From positions 186,001 to 250,000 of the forward strand of contig NZ_STGF01000003.1 in the NCBI RefSeq assembly GCF_005222705.1: a stretch of 64,000 nucleotides of DNA. Reading direction: 5' to 3'. Every line of letters starts with the position of its first letter. The first letter of the stretch is position 1. Positions 34,761 through 43,178 of this stretch are shown here, piece by piece. The notes beneath the pieces are model-generated. The model was not told the origin of the DNA and did no database searches. It saw only the letters and a program-made list of their open reading frames with translations. Both the position numbers and the translations under genes were made by a program. The stretch is from Paenibacillus sp. SY21-1. GTDB taxonomy: Bacteria > Bacillota > Bacilli > Paenibacillales > Paenibacillaceae.

Positions 34761-35957
34761 TTATAAAGGACTATGAACGCGTTCACCATGGACTTTATCC
34801 ATGCCCGCTTTTGGACAATATCCGGTTAACAGCAGCTGCATTTCATCGAGCATCCGGTTCATCGCCACTGCGGAGTATTCGCACCAGGGGTCCGAAGGAA
34901 CCGGATAGACCTGGCCTTTGCGAACCGCTTTAAGCGACTTCCATTCCGCATGGTGCTGCAGCGACAGCCAGTAAGCGCGCGACTCCATCTCGGGACAGAC
35001 CATTACGAGCATCCGGCCCGGATTAAGCCTGAGCAGCTGCTTCAACGTCAGCTCGACGTTATAGACAGAATCATGCCGATAAGCGGGCAATAGCTGCAAG
35101 TCGCCATATAGCAGCTCAAGGATTGAGCGGTTGCAATAGGCATGGATGCTTTTTCCGTACACTCTGAGAACCATAAAGGAATCCGCTTGAACAGCCAGCT
35201 TGATCTGCGGCCGCGCCAGTCTAACCCTCTGCTCAAACCCGTCAATCCAGCCCTCCGCCTGCGGCTGGCTTCCCGTGAAGGAGGCGATTGCCCGAAGCTG
35301 CTTTCTCCAATCGGCATCTTTAGACACTAACAACGTTGGCGCGATTCCTTCAAGCTTCCGCTTGGCATCATCCGGCACAGGCTCATAGCCGACAATGGCG
35401 TCTGGACGCAGCTTCACCAACTGGCTCAGGTGCTCGCCGCTCTGCCTGGCTCCGTAGTGCAAATGCATGTCCAATCTGGACTGATAGGCGTTATAGTAAT
35501 ACGGCGTCCACTTGGAATCCAGCGGAGCGGCCGCCGGAACGATATCCAGCGCCAGCAGCTGGCCCATAAGGGAAGGCGAGCAGACGGCTATCCGGTTGCG
35601 AGGGCTCTGAACGAAGGCGGAGGGCGAAACGCCCACCTCCTTCTTGAATTTGCGGCTGAAATAAAATTCGTCGCTGTATCCGACCATTTGGGCGATTTCC
35701 CGAAGACGATACTTCGTTTCCGTCAAATAGCGCTTGGCCCGGTTAATGCGCAGGTCGGTTAGAAAATCGATCACGCTCTGCCCATAGGTTCTGGTGAACA
35801 AATCCCCGAAATATTTGGGTGTTATCCCGCCCATCGCAGCCAGCTCCGTTACCGTCAACGGTTCGTTGAAATGCCGTTCCATATAGCCGCGAATTTCCGC
35901 CAAGCCAGGCCGGGACTGCCGTACATTGCCCATAGGTTGCTTTAGATAATCGCTCAT
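34761..35957 (-). CDS. AraC regulator fused to a siderophore-binding domain, lacking the N-terminal domain
   Basis: This 398-residue regulator starts almost directly with the double helix-turn-helix (about 20-120; LAAMGGITPKYFGDLFTRTY, then LREIAQMVGYSDEFYFSRKF) and continues with a signal-less FecB-like domain (about 122-390; MGQLLALDIVPAA, RPDAIVGYEP, KLEGIAPTLLV). The cupin-like N-terminal domain of its relatives in this window is missing, so the binding domain is probably the only sensor. GGAGG precedes ATG 35957. It should activate the downstream lipoprotein and esterase when the ferric siderophore is present. Confidence 0.88.
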   Translation of the reverse strand: MSDYLKQPMGNVRQSRPGLAEIRGYMERHFNEPLTVTELAAMGGITPKYFGDLFTRTYGQSVIDFLTDLRINRAKRYLTETKYRLREIAQMVGYSDEFYFSRKFKKEVGVSPSAFVQSPRNRIAVCSPSLMGQLLALDIVPAAAPLDSKWTPYYYNAYQSRLDMHLHYGARQSGEHLSQLVKLRPDAIVGYEPVPDDAKRKLEGIAPTLLVSKDADWRKQLRAIASFTGSQPQAEGWIDGFEQRVRLARPQIKLAVQADSFMVLRVYGKSIHAYCNRSILELLYGDLQLLPAYRHDSVYNVELTLKQLLRLNPGRMLVMVCPEMESRAYWLSLQHHAEWKSLKAVRKGQVYPVPSDPWCEYSAVAMNRMLDEMQLLLTGYCPKAGMDKVHGERVHSPL

Positions 35958-36038
35958 GCTGCCTCCTTATAAAACCGGCTTGAAAGCTGCGCCTTCAAGC
36001 ACGTTATTTGTACGAGTGTCTTATCAGTATAGCAACAT

Positions 36039-36053
36039 TGAGAATCGTTATCA
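36039..36053 (-). promoter_or_regulatory. Fur box before AraC-SBP regulator 4
   Basis: TGAGAATCGTTATCA (as read on the plus strand) matches the 7-1-7 Fur palindrome at 13 of 15 positions. It lies 82 nt upstream of the regulator start. Confidence 0.7.
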
Positions 36054-36068
36054 ATGAACAACCCGTGT

Positions 36069-36854
36069 CTATTTGCCGCGCTTCGCTTTTTTACAGACCA
36101 GCTTGTAAGTTTTGCCGTATGCTTTGCCGTACCGTACAATCCTCTTGATGAGGCTCTGATCGGCCAGCAGCGTGAAGGGAGCCGCATCCGGCTTGGTATT
36201 GACCTCCAGAATCCAGGGCTTCAACTTCCGGTCAATTGCGTAATCAATGCCAAGCTCATTCAGCCCGGGAGCAAAGCCGTTCAATAGCTTGAAGGTGCGA
36301 TGCGATAAATCGTCCATTAAATCATACAGCCGCTTGCGACGCGCAGGTCCGGCATACGGCCGCAGTACGGCATCTACGCTATAGATCGAGCCGCCTTGGC
36401 TTCCGTTCGTGACGATTTTTCGCGGATGGGCCGCTCTGGCGAACATGCCTGTCGTTTCCCGGCCTCCGCTTGGCTTGCGCTGAATCATAAGCCGGATATC
36501 AAAACGTCGTCCTTTATGCTTCAGCAGCCGGATGCCCTGCTGTACGACATGCCGGTCCCCGTCCATTTGCTCAACGATTGCGGCATAGGCCCGCGCGAAG
36601 GTTCGGAAGCTTCGCTTGCGCTCGCCTAGCTGATACGAATAAGGCATTTTCTTCCGCTCGCGCTTCTCCATCCTCATGACACCCCGTCCCTGCGAGCCTC
36701 TCGCAGGCTTGACATAAGCCATCCCATACCGGTCCAGCAAGCTGCGCACGTTTTTTCTCGTTGCCAGCCTGGTATGCGGCATATGCTTTCGCAGCCTCGC
36801 TTGCTTTTTCATAAGAACGGTTTTCTTCCACTTGTCCACAAGGCTCCGCCTCAC
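36069..36854 (-). CDS. YheC/YheD-like ATP-grasp protein
   Basis: This 261-residue protein has an ATP-grasp fold: YVKPARGSQGRGVMRM for the nucleotide phosphates (about 47-62), IRLMIQRKPSG in the middle and NELGIDYAIDRKLKPWILEV, followed by NTKPD, as the metal-binding end. It resembles the YheC/YheD family described as endospore coat-associated. Its basic N-terminus (MKKQARLRKH) is usual for that family. GTG 36854 has GGAGGG 5 nt upstream. It is divergent from the diaminopropionate cassette; whether it acts as a ligase there is unknown. Confidence 0.8.
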   Translation of the reverse strand: MRRSLVDKWKKTVLMKKQARLRKHMPHTRLATRKNVRSLLDRYGMAYVKPARGSQGRGVMRMEKRERKKMPYSYQLGERKRSFRTFARAYAAIVEQMDGDRHVVQQGIRLLKHKGRRFDIRLMIQRKPSGGRETTGMFARAAHPRKIVTNGSQGGSIYSVDAVLRPYAGPARRKRLYDLMDDLSHRTFKLLNGFAPGLNELGIDYAIDRKLKPWILEVNTKPDAAPFTLLADQSLIKRIVRYGKAYGKTYKLVCKKAKRGK

Positions 36855-37019
36855 TAGATCCCTCCATTCCCAGTCTTATTCAGCATACGTACCGTCAGCA
36901 AAAATGGATGTAGGCCGCTGTCGGCATGAAACGAACCGAACGGCGCATTCGCCATATGCTTTACTATTAGGCAGCCACCGGGCAGCCGCAATGCATCAAG
37001 CTAAGGGGGCCACGGCAAG

Positions 37020-38249
37020 ATGATAGTTACTCCCGAACTTAGGCGACATTTCAATCGCATTCTTGAGCTGCACCCCGGCTACCGGGAATGTCTGGCATCC
37101 ATGGGCATCGATCCGCTTGCCGCACGCTTCTCCGAGCTGCCGCTGTTAACGGCGGAACGGCTCGATTCCATCTATTACAAGCAAGCGCCGAGAACGGAAG
37201 CCGGGCTTGATGTTTATTACACCTCGGGCACCTCAAGCGGCATTCGCAAAGCGATCTACTATTCGCAGGAGGACGAAACGCATTACCTCGCGGCCAAAAT
37301 GAGCTGCTTTCAATCGTTTCTTGCGTCCGGAGCCAGGCAAAGACAAATAAGCAAAGCCTTCGCGGACGTCGGCACGGGACACGCGGCAAGCACGGCCGCC
37401 GTTATTTTCCGCAAGCTTGGAATTCATACAGAAACGATTTCCTTCAGCGAGCCGATCGAGCGGCATATTGCCCGGCTGCAAGCCTTCAAGCCCGAGCTGC
37501 TCTATACGATGCCGTCCATACTGGAGGCGATCGCCCGGGCTGCCGGCTCTCCCGAGTCGCTGGGCATCTCGCGAATCATCCTTGTCGGCGAGCCGGCCCC
37601 GCCGGCCTGGCAAAGCCGGATGGCCGCGCGCTTCGGCATCGGCACAGACGACATTCTCGACACGTACGGCTCCATTGAGGTGGGAGCCATCGCCTCTTAC
37701 TCGCAGAAGCATGGCGTCTATTTGTTCGCGGACGGCCTGTACGCCGAAACGGTGTCCGCCGAGCAGCTGGACCCGCGGTTCGGAACGCTCCGCGACAATG
37801 AAGGCGTGCTGGCGCTCACCTCCTGGACACGCAGCATGTTCCCGGTCATCCGTTATGTCACTTACGATGTCGTGCGCGATTTCCAGGTCATTGAGATCGA
37901 CGGCCGACCGAGACAGACGTTCTCCTGCATCTCCAACCGGATTGGCGCAGAGCTCAAGCACGGCGAAAAAATAAGCCTGTACGATATCGAAAACGTGGTG
38001 CATGCCATCGTGAGCGACGCCGAGCTGCGTGTCAGCGTCCGCGACAACAAGCTGTCTGTCCGTATTCGCAGCAAAGCGCTTGACGACGACAGGCTGCTTG
38101 ACGCTGTCCGGCATGCCATTGAGCATAAAATCGATGCGATCGGACAAATGATTGACGGCGGAATGCTGGAGCGTATCGAGGTTATCCGAGCAGGCGAGCA
38201 TGAAGCTCTGGAGCAGGGCCCCGTAAAATCGAAAAAAATATACAACTAG
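37020..38249 (+). CDS. PaaK-like adenylate-forming enzyme
   Basis: This 409-residue enzyme belongs to the phenylacetate-CoA ligase/F390 synthetase branch of adenylating enzymes. The phosphate-binding loop is YYTSGTSSGIRK (66-77), the aromatic/acid motif is DTYGSIEVG (214-222), and the C-terminal lysine region is GPVKSKKIYN (400-409). These enzymes activate a carboxylate as an acyl-AMP and often transfer it to a thiol. It is the first gene of a tight cassette with sbnA- and sbnB-like genes (17- and 48-nt gaps), so the natural substrate may be diaminopropionate or something to be joined to it. No carrier protein, NRPS or NIS synthetase is nearby. Confidence 0.82.
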   Translation: MIVTPELRRHFNRILELHPGYRECLASMGIDPLAARFSELPLLTAERLDSIYYKQAPRTEAGLDVYYTSGTSSGIRKAIYYSQEDETHYLAAKMSCFQSFLASGARQRQISKAFADVGTGHAASTAAVIFRKLGIHTETISFSEPIERHIARLQAFKPELLYTMPSILEAIARAAGSPESLGISRIILVGEPAPPAWQSRMAARFGIGTDDILDTYGSIEVGAIASYSQKHGVYLFADGLYAETVSAEQLDPRFGTLRDNEGVLALTSWTRSMFPVIRYVTYDVVRDFQVIEIDGRPRQTFSCISNRIGAELKHGEKISLYDIENVVHAIVSDAELRVSVRDNKLSVRIRSKALDDDRLLDAVRHAIEHKIDAIGQMIDGGMLERIEVIRAGEHEALEQGPVKSKKIYN

Positions 38250-38266
38250 GAGGCGTATCGGCATCC

Positions 38267-39232
38267 ATGGCTCATGACTGGTTATCCTGCATCGGCAATA
38301 CGCCGCTCGTCCGGCTGTCCAGACTATTCGAGAATGATCGCGGCATTGCCGTTCATGCCAAGCTTGAGCTGATGAACCCGACCGGCAGCGCCAAAGACCG
38401 GCCTGCGGCGCGAATCATCTCTGCCGCGCTGGAGCAAGGGCTGATCGGCCCAGGCTCTGTTGTAGTCGAATCAAGCTCGGGCAATATGGCGATTAGTCTG
38501 GCCGCCATCTGCTCCAGGCTGAATATGCGGTTCATTAGCGTCGTCGATCCCCGAACGACCGCGCAGAACATTCGCATTATGCGCGCATACGGAGCCGAGA
38601 TCGAGCTGGTCGAGCGGCCCGATCCTGCGACAGGGGAATTTCTGCCTGCAAGGCTTCACCGCGTCAGCGAGCTCGTTCAAAGCATGCCGAACAGCTTTTG
38701 GCCTAACCAATATGAAAATGAAAACAACTACTTATCGCACCAAGAGGGAACGATGCGGGAAATAGCCGCCGCGCTGGGGACGGTCGATTATGTAATCGGC
38801 GGCGTCAGCACCTGCGGCACCATGCTTGGCTGCGCCTCCTACGTCAAGGAGCGGCGGCTTAGCACGACAATCGTCGCCGTTGATGCAGCCGGGAGCGTTA
38901 TTCTCGGTGGAGCGAAGGGGCCGCGCCATTTCCCTGGACTTGGAGCCGGCATCGTGCCCCCGTTTGGGAAACAGACGTTTATGGACATTTCTGTGAAGGT
39001 GGAGGAAAACAATATGGTTGCGGGCTGCCGCATGCTTGCGCAGCATGAAGCGTTGCTGGCCGGTCCCTCCTCGGGAGCTGCAATTTATGCCCTTAAATCT
39101 TTATGGCATGAAATACCCGATGGAGCGGTATGCGCCGTTATTCTCCATGACCGGGGCGAACGTTACCTGGATACGGTGTATAACGATAATTGGGTAAAAC
39201 AGACATTTGGAGGAGCTGCGCCATTACGCTGA
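38267..39232 (+). CDS. sbnA: N-(2-amino-2-carboxyethyl)-L-glutamate synthase
   Basis: This 321-residue PLP enzyme has the cysteine-synthase fold. The PLP lysine is Lys43 in NPTGSAKDRPA, the asparagine loop is SSSGN (69-73) and the phosphate loop GGVSTCGT (178-185). The C-terminal HDRGERYLDTVYNDNWV is typical of SbnA rather than CysK. SbnA joins O-phosphoserine and glutamate as the first step to L-2,3-diaminopropionate in staphyloferrin B and zwittermicin pathways. It is followed by sbnB. Confidence 0.9.
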   Translation: MAHDWLSCIGNTPLVRLSRLFENDRGIAVHAKLELMNPTGSAKDRPAARIISAALEQGLIGPGSVVVESSSGNMAISLAAICSRLNMRFISVVDPRTTAQNIRIMRAYGAEIELVERPDPATGEFLPARLHRVSELVQSMPNSFWPNQYENENNYLSHQEGTMREIAAALGTVDYVIGGVSTCGTMLGCASYVKERRLSTTIVAVDAAGSVILGGAKGPRHFPGLGAGIVPPFGKQTFMDISVKVEENNMVAGCRMLAQHEALLAGPSSGAAIYALKSLWHEIPDGAVCAVILHDRGERYLDTVYNDNWVKQTFGGAAPLR

Positions 39233-39280
39233 TGAGCTAAGCCGTTTAGGCTGAATATGCGCATAGAGAGGAGCAAGCTT

Positions 39281-40354
39281 GTGCTTTATTTGGACGATCG
39301 CCGGCTGCGGGAACTGGACTGGAGCTGGGAGGAGCTGGAGCACTGCATAGCCGATACGGTTCGGCTGCTGGATACGGGCGACTGCGTACAGCCGCTCAAG
39401 CCTTATTTGCGCATGGGCAATCCGGTTAATCGAATCATTGCCATGCCGGCTTATGTGGGCGGCGAGGCCGGGACAGCCGGTCTGAAATGGATTGCCAGCT
39501 TTCCCGGCAATGTTGAATACGGAAAGCCCAGAGCGCACAGCATTCTGCTGCTAAATGATGCGCAGACGGGTATCCCTTACGCTATCATTAATTCTCCGCT
39601 GCCGAGCGCTGCAAGAACAGCGGCAGTGAGCGCTGTGATGCTGCGGCAGCATTTGCAGGCTTGCGGTCCCGCGCGGCGAATTCGTCTTGGCATCATCGGC
39701 TTCGGTCCAATCGGACAGCACCACTATGACATGTGCGGCAAGCTGTTCGGCGACCGGATCGACGAGGCGCTTCTATACGATGCCAGAGGAGGAGAATGGA
39801 CGGCCTCCCTCCTCGCCAGTTTGACAGCCGGCAAAGGCGCCACGCCCACGGGGCTGCTTGCCCGTACGCGAGTCGCCGCCGCTTGGCATGAGCTGTATAA
39901 CCGCTGCAACGTTATCATCACCTGTACCGTGAGCGAGCGCAGATACATCGATCGGCCGCCACAGCCCGGGAGCTTGCTGCTCGATGTTTCGCTGCGCGAC
40001 TATCAGCTGCCGGCTTTGCAGAATGTAACAGCTATCGTTGTGGATGACTGGAACGAAGTATGCCGCGAGAATACGGATATCGAGCTGCTCCATCGGGCAA
40101 GGGGACTCGAACAAGACGGCACCCTCTCGCTCGCCGATGTGGTATGCCGCGGCGCATTGTCAGCCATCCCGCCAGAGGAGCCGGTATTGTTTTGTCCGAT
40201 GGGCATGGCTGCATTCGATATTTCGACCGCCTCCCTCTGGGTGCGCAAGGCGCGTTTGTCAGGCATCGGCTTGGATTTAACCGCCGTAGGAGGAGACGAA
40301 TATAAGGATAAAAATGAAGGAGAACGCCAGGTACATGCTCATGACGGTACCTAG
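39281..40354 (+). CDS. sbnB: N-(2-amino-2-carboxyethyl)-L-glutamate dehydrogenase
   Basis: This is an NAD-dependent enzyme of the ornithine cyclodeaminase/mu-crystallin family, about 357 residues. It oxidises the SbnA product, releasing L-2,3-diaminopropionate and 2-oxoglutarate. The Rossmann motif is LGIIGFGPIGQHH, with substrate-binding blocks GLKWIASFPGN and SAARTAAVSA. I prefer GTG 39281, with GAGAGGAG 7 nt upstream, over ATG 39257. The last 26 codons overlap a small gene on the other strand and are less conserved-looking. Confidence 0.9.
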   Translation: MLYLDDRRLRELDWSWEELEHCIADTVRLLDTGDCVQPLKPYLRMGNPVNRIIAMPAYVGGEAGTAGLKWIASFPGNVEYGKPRAHSILLLNDAQTGIPYAIINSPLPSAARTAAVSAVMLRQHLQACGPARRIRLGIIGFGPIGQHHYDMCGKLFGDRIDEALLYDARGGEWTASLLASLTAGKGATPTGLLARTRVAAAWHELYNRCNVIITCTVSERRYIDRPPQPGSLLLDVSLRDYQLPALQNVTAIVVDDWNEVCRENTDIELLHRARGLEQDGTLSLADVVCRGALSAIPPEEPVLFCPMGMAAFDISTASLWVRKARLSGIGLDLTAVGGDEYKDKNEGERQVHAHDGT

Positions 40355-40465
40355 CGCAACTTGCCTTTGGTAATTGCGCCCCTCCTTCATTTTTTCGAGC
40401 AGCACGACCAGATTAATAAAAAAGCCTCCCGCAACAAAAACGGCCGACAGGCAAACAAACCACAT
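40277..40465 (-). CDS. Small two-helix membrane protein
   Basis: This 62-residue protein begins MWFVCLSAVFVAGGFFINLV. It has two hydrophobic helices (about 3-25 and 40-58) joined by a short charged loop, EKMKEGRNYQRQ. GGAGGG sits 6 nt before ATG 40465, a good ribosome site. I do not recognise the family. Its last 78 bases run antisense to the 3' end of sbnB. Confidence 0.6.
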   Translation of the reverse strand: MWFVCLSAVFVAGGFFINLVVLLEKMKEGRNYQRQVALGTVMSMYLAFSFIFILIFVSSYGG

Positions 40466-40554
40466 ATCGGTCCCTCCCTTCATGAGTGAAAAGCACGTCT
40501 TTCCTGAACGATTGTACAGTTTCCGGTTAGCAGCTCATCGTTTCTTCCGGATTG

Positions 40555-42555
40555 TCACATGCTTAGTGCGATTTGTCCCTTCTCGAACACAACCGTTCCA
40601 AGCCTGTCGATTCGCTTCAGCTCAAAATGGGCAAAGTCGCTGACATTGAACAGAGATGCGCTGTACAGCGACAGATCGCCGGCCTCATTGGGGGTAACCG
40701 CCAGGTCCCCGTTCATATGCACGTATGGAAGAGCTTTTATTTGCTTATCCGCCGGGTCAAAGTACGCGATGTGGGAGCGATGCAGCCCAGATCCGAATGA
40801 ATAGGTGAAATAAAGCTCCGACCGACCGTCGCCGTCCATATCCGCAGCTGCCATACTCGTCACGCCATTGCCGCCTAACGACTCGCCAAGCGCATAGATC
40901 TCCTGCTCATACATAAGGAATGCCGCTGCCGATTTTTTGTATTTATATACTCTGTAGTCCGTATGCTCCTTCAGCTCTGAGGGTGTCAGATCGAAGCTCT
41001 CATCGTCTTCATATTCAGTGCGGTAGGAAGCATTCAGCGTCAGAAAATCCGCAGTGTCATCGCGGCTTCCCGTGACAGAGCTGAGTGAATGAGGTTTGCC
41101 GTTAAGCCTGGAAATCTGGTAAATGCTCCACACATAATCGCCCCTGTGCTCGCCGGAATGCTCTTCCCGCATGGTAGCCAGCCATATCTCATCATCCAGC
41201 AGATAAAGTCTGTAGCTGGATTGCCCGCCTGATTGGACAAGCTCGTATCCGCCGACTTCCGCATACTGCGAAAGGTCGGGAACGTCGCCTATCGTAAAGC
41301 GGAAGCTGCTTGCGAATCCCTGCGCAGCGTCCGTTATCCGTTTGTAAGTTACCGGAGTGGCCGTTTCGTTTCCTTCGCCATCCGTTATGACCAGCCTATG
41401 GTCCGTAAATAAATAGAATGCCTTGAAGCCATCAAACGCCATGAAAGAGCTTAGCGGATTCATATAGATCTGCTTGTGAAATTCATATTCGCCGAATACG
41501 TCCTCTAATCCGGCTGCCTGAGCGCTTCCTGATGCCGCCTCTTCCCGCTGCGCGACCGGCTCCTCCCATGCGCCGCCCACGGTCGGATTTGTAGCGCAGA
41601 CGATCGCAGCGAGCAGACATGCCGAGACTGACAGGACGACCGTTCTTTTGGAAGGCGCTTGGTAACGCAAGATATGCTTGATGCGCTCACGGGCGCTTGT
41701 CTCGCCAAAAGCGAGCGGCCCTGCGGACGGAAAGCGGCGATTGGAGGCAAACGCGAGAAGCGTCGCGCAATAGTCCTTTGCAATGCCGGAGCCGTTCTCC
41801 GACAGCACTCGCTCATCGCAGCTTATTTCCATATCCTTCGCCATCAGGGCATACGCCAGCCATACGAGCGGATTAAACCAGTGGAGAACAAGCACAACAT
41901 AGGCAAGCGGCTTGATCAGATGATCTCTTCTTCCAAGATGGCAAGCCTCGTGCCGCAGAACATAAGCCCTTTCCTGCGCGCCAAGACCAAACGGAATATA
42001 AATCCGCGGCTTGAAAAAGCCAAAAATAAACGGCGAACGGATCGCATCCGATTCGTAAATTCGGCCTTCGAGCCTCACAGCGGTTGTCAAGCGCCGCTTC
42101 AAACGCCAATAAGAGACTGTGCCGTATCCGAGCAGAATGGCCGCGCCGGCACACCATGCAACCGAAGCGGTCAAAATCCAGGCCTGCATCGGGTTCATGC
42201 TTGCTTCAAGCTCCGCCTGAGGCAGCTTGTCGCTGATGAGCGCGTTGACGGCAGGCAGTCCTACCGTAACGCTCGGCTTCTCCATATACCCGATATCTGA
42301 AGGCACATAACGGAGACTGGCCTCCCCGCTTTGCTGGGCAACGCCCATATCGAAGGGCGGCACGTTAAACAAGCTGATGTCGGTTGGAATCGCCACGGGA
42401 CAGACGAGCCGGAACAGCACAATCGCCCATAGCGCGTATGCATATTTTCTAGGCGCCCGCTTTAGCAGAAGGCGAATCAGCAGGATAACGGCAATGACAT
42501 ACGAGGCGGTGAAGCTCATGTTTACAATTTTGAGAAACAGCGCTTCCATATTCAT
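40555..42555 (-). CDS. BlaR1/MecR1-like M56 metallopeptidase with non-penicillin-binding C-terminus
   Basis: This is a membrane sensor-protease of about 666 residues. The N-terminal half has several transmembrane helices and the zinc peptidase motif HEACH near residue 201, followed by the glutamate-containing KDMEISCDERVL. After a fifth helix near residue 310 the extracellular part carries no transpeptidase motifs (no SxxK, SxN or KTG in the expected order). Instead it has FGEYEFHKQIYMNP and an FG-GAP-like AAADMDGDGRSELYF. ATG 42555 has AAGGAGG 7 nt upstream and lies 2 nt after the blaI-like stop. It presumably cleaves the adjacent repressor on an unknown cue. Confidence 0.85.
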   Translation of the reverse strand: MNMEALFLKIVNMSFTASYVIAVILLIRLLLKRAPRKYAYALWAIVLFRLVCPVAIPTDISLFNVPPFDMGVAQQSGEASLRYVPSDIGYMEKPSVTVGLPAVNALISDKLPQAELEASMNPMQAWILTASVAWCAGAAILLGYGTVSYWRLKRRLTTAVRLEGRIYESDAIRSPFIFGFFKPRIYIPFGLGAQERAYVLRHEACHLGRRDHLIKPLAYVVLVLHWFNPLVWLAYALMAKDMEISCDERVLSENGSGIAKDYCATLLAFASNRRFPSAGPLAFGETSARERIKHILRYQAPSKRTVVLSVSACLLAAIVCATNPTVGGAWEEPVAQREEAASGSAQAAGLEDVFGEYEFHKQIYMNPLSSFMAFDGFKAFYLFTDHRLVITDGEGNETATPVTYKRITDAAQGFASSFRFTIGDVPDLSQYAEVGGYELVQSGGQSSYRLYLLDDEIWLATMREEHSGEHRGDYVWSIYQISRLNGKPHSLSSVTGSRDDTADFLTLNASYRTEYEDDESFDLTPSELKEHTDYRVYKYKKSAAAFLMYEQEIYALGESLGGNGVTSMAAADMDGDGRSELYFTYSFGSGLHRSHIAYFDPADKQIKALPYVHMNGDLAVTPNEAGDLSLYSASLFNVSDFAHFELKRIDRLGTVVFEKGQIALSM

Positions 42556-42557
42556 AC

Positions 42558-42920
42558 TCACGCCTCCTTATGCTCATCGATCAGCCGCTTGAGCTCATCC
42601 GCCTCTTGCTTCGAAATCGTTTTGTTGCCGAAAAAAGAAGCCAGAAATTGCGGCAGCGAGCCCCCGAACGTATGCTCAATGAAATGCTCGCTCTCAAACG
42701 CCTGCACCCTCTCTTTGGGAACAAGCGCGCTGACCACCGTCTCCTCATTTTGAAGAAGGCCCTTTTCGCACATTTTGCGCAGCACGGTGTAGGTCGTCGG
42801 CTTCTTCCAGCCAAGCTTCTCCGCACACAGCGCTACAAGCCGCCCCGATGGCAGCGGCTCGTTCTCCCATACGACGAGCATAAAGCGATAATCGCTTTCG
42901 CATAGCTTTAAATTATTCAT
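42558..42920 (-). CDS. BlaI/MecI family repressor
   Basis: This 120-residue winged-helix repressor has LCESDYRFMLVVWENEPLPS, read as LCESDYRFML and VVWENEPLPSGRL, then LGWKKPTTYTVLRKMCEKGL, the BlaI recognition helix, and a C-terminal dimerisation region with VSALVPKERV near the site where BlaI proteins are cut. It is the first gene of the pair with the M56 peptidase. Two operators overlap its promoter. Confidence 0.92.
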   Translation of the reverse strand: MNNLKLCESDYRFMLVVWENEPLPSGRLVALCAEKLGWKKPTTYTVLRKMCEKGLLQNEETVVSALVPKERVQAFESEHFIEHTFGGSLPQFLASFFGNKTISKQEADELKRLIDEHKEA

Positions 42921-42937
42921 TGCAGCCTCCTCTAAAG

Positions 42938-42994
42938 GTTTACAACTATAAACCTGATGATAGTTAGTTTATAACTATAAACCAGCGGAGTCAA
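42938..42994 (-). promoter_or_regulatory. Promoter with two BlaI-type operators
   Basis: GTTTATAGTTATAAAC (42982-42967, minus strand) is a perfect 7-2-7 palindrome, and GTTTATAGTTGTAAAC (42953-42938) repeats it with one mismatch, 29 bp centre to centre. The -35 TTGACT (42994-42989) and -10 TAAACT (42971-42966) are 17 bp apart, and the distal operator overlaps the -10. This fits autorepression. Confidence 0.82.
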
Positions 42995-43103
42995 CAGGCT
43001 GAGCGCATTGCTTTATTACGGCTCCCCCCGCCTTCGTGAAACCCTCCTGTGCAAGAGCGATAGCTTTCACCGACTCGAAACACAGGCTTCTGATCGCTCC
43101 ACG

Positions 43104-43146
43104 ATAAAAAAATCCGATCGTCCACCCAGTCGGGAACGATCGGATT
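43104..43146 (-). terminator. Rho-independent terminator of the sugar transporter operon
   Basis: On the minus strand AATCCGATCGT pairs perfectly with ACGATCGGATT and is followed by a T-run. Confidence 0.9.
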
Positions 43147-43178
43147 GTGATGTATAACTCGTGTTTGCCCTCAAAACC

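Noticed and set aside
37233..38264. Minus-strand open frame of over 340 codons
   Set aside because: It is a GC-driven shadow of the adenylating enzyme, without family motifs.
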